64,000 bases of DNA from Anseranas semipalmata (taxonomy: Eukaryota; Chordata; Aves; Anseriformes; Anseranatidae), in assembly GCA_013399115.1 (NCBI GenBank), contig VXAA01000959.1, forward strand, positions 270,295 to 334,294, read 5' to 3'. Positions 61,401 through 64,000 of this stretch are shown here, piece by piece; position 1 is the first letter of the stretch, and the number at the start of each line of letters is the position of its first letter. A program made the position numbers and the translations under genes. The notes under the pieces are model-generated. The model had not been told where the DNA came from. It saw nothing but the letters and a program-made list of their open reading frames with translations, and did no database searches.

Positions 61401-64000
61401 TACTACATTTTAGGGGAGCCGGGTTTTGGAGAAACTTTCTTTGGATTAATGGGCAGATAATAAAAGCCATTGAGTGAATGGATCTGTAAATGCATCTGCA
61501 CCTCTAAAGCTAGGAAAAAGTAGCATTTGCATTTTATTGTGGAACAACACGATTCTGCATAAATGTATTTGAGAAGTGATTAGGTTGGTGTCAGGTTTTG
61601 CCTAGAATGGGCATATGGAATAATTATATATCACTTTTTCTTAGTCTAAGGGATCTCATGAAAGCTTTTATACACGTGTTTAATTTTAAGCAAGTGATTT
61701 GCCCTATTAACTTAAATGACAAATGGACCATTTGTATGTATATTCATAAGCATAGATCTAAGGCTTTGTGTGTGTTTTCTTGAGAAGGATGATGCAATCT
61801 GACACATGTTTTCAATAGCAATCATTGTGTATATATTTTAATAACAGTAATTTTTTTCTCAGCTATTGAAATAATATACTGTGTGTGTGCTGTCTTTTTA
61901 TTTTTAAGGGTGTAAAGAGAGTCTAAATATAATAGATTCACAGTTTGGTGTTTTTAAAACTAGTTTTACCCTAAACACTTGTGCTAATATAAACATTGGA
62001 ACTTTAATCTCTAAAAGTGTGAAAGCATATTTCATATCAGAAGGATAAACTTGGTAAAAATAGAACAGTGGAAGACTTGTACTCAAGATTCATTGCAGAT
62101 TAAACTCAAAATCTGATCTGTGAATGTCACTGAACATGTTCTGACTTCTTAAATAGCTAATTTCTTTGTAAGCATGCATTAAAACTTAGAAAACCTTAGT
62201 TCTGAACTAAGGGACAGAACCAGCAGGTTTCTTCCCTTCAAATAAACTGAAATATTGACTGAATTTTGGGGGCGGAGATGGTGTTAACAAGTAATGTATG
62301 CAATGGTGTGTATATTGCTATTGGGTAAAGCTGTTTTTCAATCTGAGAGGTTAAAGTTCAAACAGTAATTTTAAAAAGAGGTATTTATCTTTCTGGTTGG
62401 TGTCTGGTCCATCCTTGCTTTGTGAAGCAATTCTTTATTATTGATTTTTACGCAGATTATAAAGAAAAGAATCTGAAGGGAATAACTGGGTTTATGGCCT
62501 AGAGCACATATATTTCAAAAAAAAAAAAAAAGCAAGAAGTACAGCACTGGAGATTTTATTTAATTAGATGTGGTGGGAAATGAGTTACTGTGTGTTTCAT
62601 ACTTGGTTGAAATCGGGTTGTGAAATCTTGTAACTAGGTTGTATCATTGTTGTGTTTGATTACTAAACAGTGAAACAATGTTCAGATGTTTGCGTGTTGT
62701 GGTAATGATTGTATCTAGTCTTCATTGTCAAAAATTAATAGTAAAATACGGGCAGGTTACATTTCCTTTTCAGTTAAGAACGAGGACTATCGGACTGTCA
62801 GATATTTCAACAAATTCTGCTGCAGTGTGCTCTGTGACAGTCAAGTTTAACTTCGATTTCAGTTTCAGTGCCACTCCAACCATATGTCCAGCCAAAAGTA
62901 AAATCTGGCCCAAATTCAAACGCTGGGATATCCCAACCTGCAGTTAATTCTTTGCCAAGCATGTAGCTGTTATAAACAAACCTACCCTTTTTAATTGAAA
63001 ATTTGAAGCACATCTCTGATTTTCTTATGAACTATCCAGACAAGGTTTTGACAGTCCTGACTGATTGTTGCCTTTCCTCTTTCAGCCTGAACATATAGAG
63101 AATATCCAATTTCATGAATAGGAAAGATAGTCTTCTGCAACATTAAGCTCAGTGCTGAAAAACTGGTGTTCAAGAATTTATTTTGCTGTTTCAGTGATGG
63201 GGGCAGTTCCCTGTGATCCTGGCTGGATCTCCTGTGGCCCATTGCTGACTGTCATATCATTGTTGAGAAGAGGAACTGATTGTGTTTTTAAGCCACAGGA
63301 AAAGGTCTACCAAAGCCACAGAGCCAGTATTAAAGGAGACCCAGTATTTAGCTTTCTCATGAGCAAAGTGAGGAGCTGACTGAGGTCACTAAAAGTATCT
63401 CCCTATTATGACTATCTTCATCAAGATGGATTGCACCAAGGTCACGTTTTTTCTTTAGTAAAGGAGTTCCTATGTATAGAATCAAGAAATACATTGACAG
63501 GTGAGGCATTTGGTAGTGTTGGTTAACAATTATTTTTCCTGTCAATAAAATGTGGGAGTGGATACCAATCACCCTGTTAATAGTTCTTGCCTTTCCTTTC
63601 AGACTGAATAGAGCAAACTATTACAGGCCATTTGTTTCTGCATCTTCCCTCAGGACCTTACTCAGAGTCCCACAGGCTTATTTCTTTGTATGTTAAATAT
63701 CTATGAAAAGGTTTGGGACAGTCGTCATGACAGTGTAGACTGAAGAGTTAGAGTGCACGTAAGACATTTTCAGCTTCAGATATTGTTTACATTGTACATC
63801 AACATGAATTTTAATGGCTAGTTAAAGTAAATGTGTGTATGAAGGAGCAGCTGACTATAAATGTCAGGGGGACTATAAATGAACTTGGGGAAAGCCCGAA
63901 GGAATACTGAAGGAAAGATGTTTCACAAATCATCTAGTGATGCAGTTTGTGGTTTGACAAGTTTGAGGTCTTCCCCGCTGCTTACTGTTAAGAGCACTTA
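58454..64000. other. VAV3: VAV3 intron after e17 (5' part)
   Basis: 5.5 kb to the window end. The SH3 exon expected next was searched for by its likely codons and not seen. Three successive minus-strand open frames at 62807-63572 are noted as a weak coding-relic candidate. Confidence 0.7.

Noticed and set aside
1..64000. tRNA, rRNA, CRISPR or bacterial features
   Set aside because: None seen. Split exons, CR1 elements and an LTR mark this as vertebrate nuclear DNA.

Overview
The window is vertebrate nuclear DNA, AT-rich and intron-dominated, almost certainly from a bird. CR1 LINE copies with the characteristic 3' end lie in the introns, and an avian-type solo LTR sits at the left edge. There are no bacterial-style operons. 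Nearly all open frames are short chance frames; the real coding sequence is split into small exons with GT-AG borders.

The only gene I can support is VAV3, a Rho/Rac guanine nucleotide exchange factor, on the + strand. I found 17 internal coding exons between 7054 and 58453. Their phases join without a break into about 484 codons, corresponding to roughly residues 108-592 of the 847-residue human protein (human comparison from memory, no alignment run). In order they encode the tail of the calponin-homology (CH) domain, the acidic autoinhibitory segment with its three tyrosines, the DH exchange domain, the PH domain, the C1 zinc finger and the start of the proline/basic linker. The first CH exons lie upstream of the window. 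The SH3-SH2-SH3 exons lie downstream.

Layout: 1-7053 is upstream intron with a solo LTR (185-626). From 7054 to 28091 are thirteen exons in 21 kb, with two CR1 relics between them. From 28092 to 45208 is a 17 kb intron between the PH and C1 exons, holding a CR1 fragment, a GC-richer block and the window's longest open frame (182 codons, minus strand). From 45209 to 58453 are the C1 and linker exons. From 58454 to 64000 is downstream intron.

The most interesting locus is at 55079-55378. A short CpG-rich island directly precedes exon 16 of the local numbering. Reading exon 16's frame upstream through its acceptor gives an ATG at 55331 and eight extra codons, M-P-I-F-P-Y-V-S. This matches, in length and mostly in sequence, the unique N-terminus I recall for the short human isoform VAV3.1 (SH3-SH2-SH3 only). 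The window therefore appears to contain a conserved internal promoter and alternative first exon, making an isoform without the exchange domain from the same gene.
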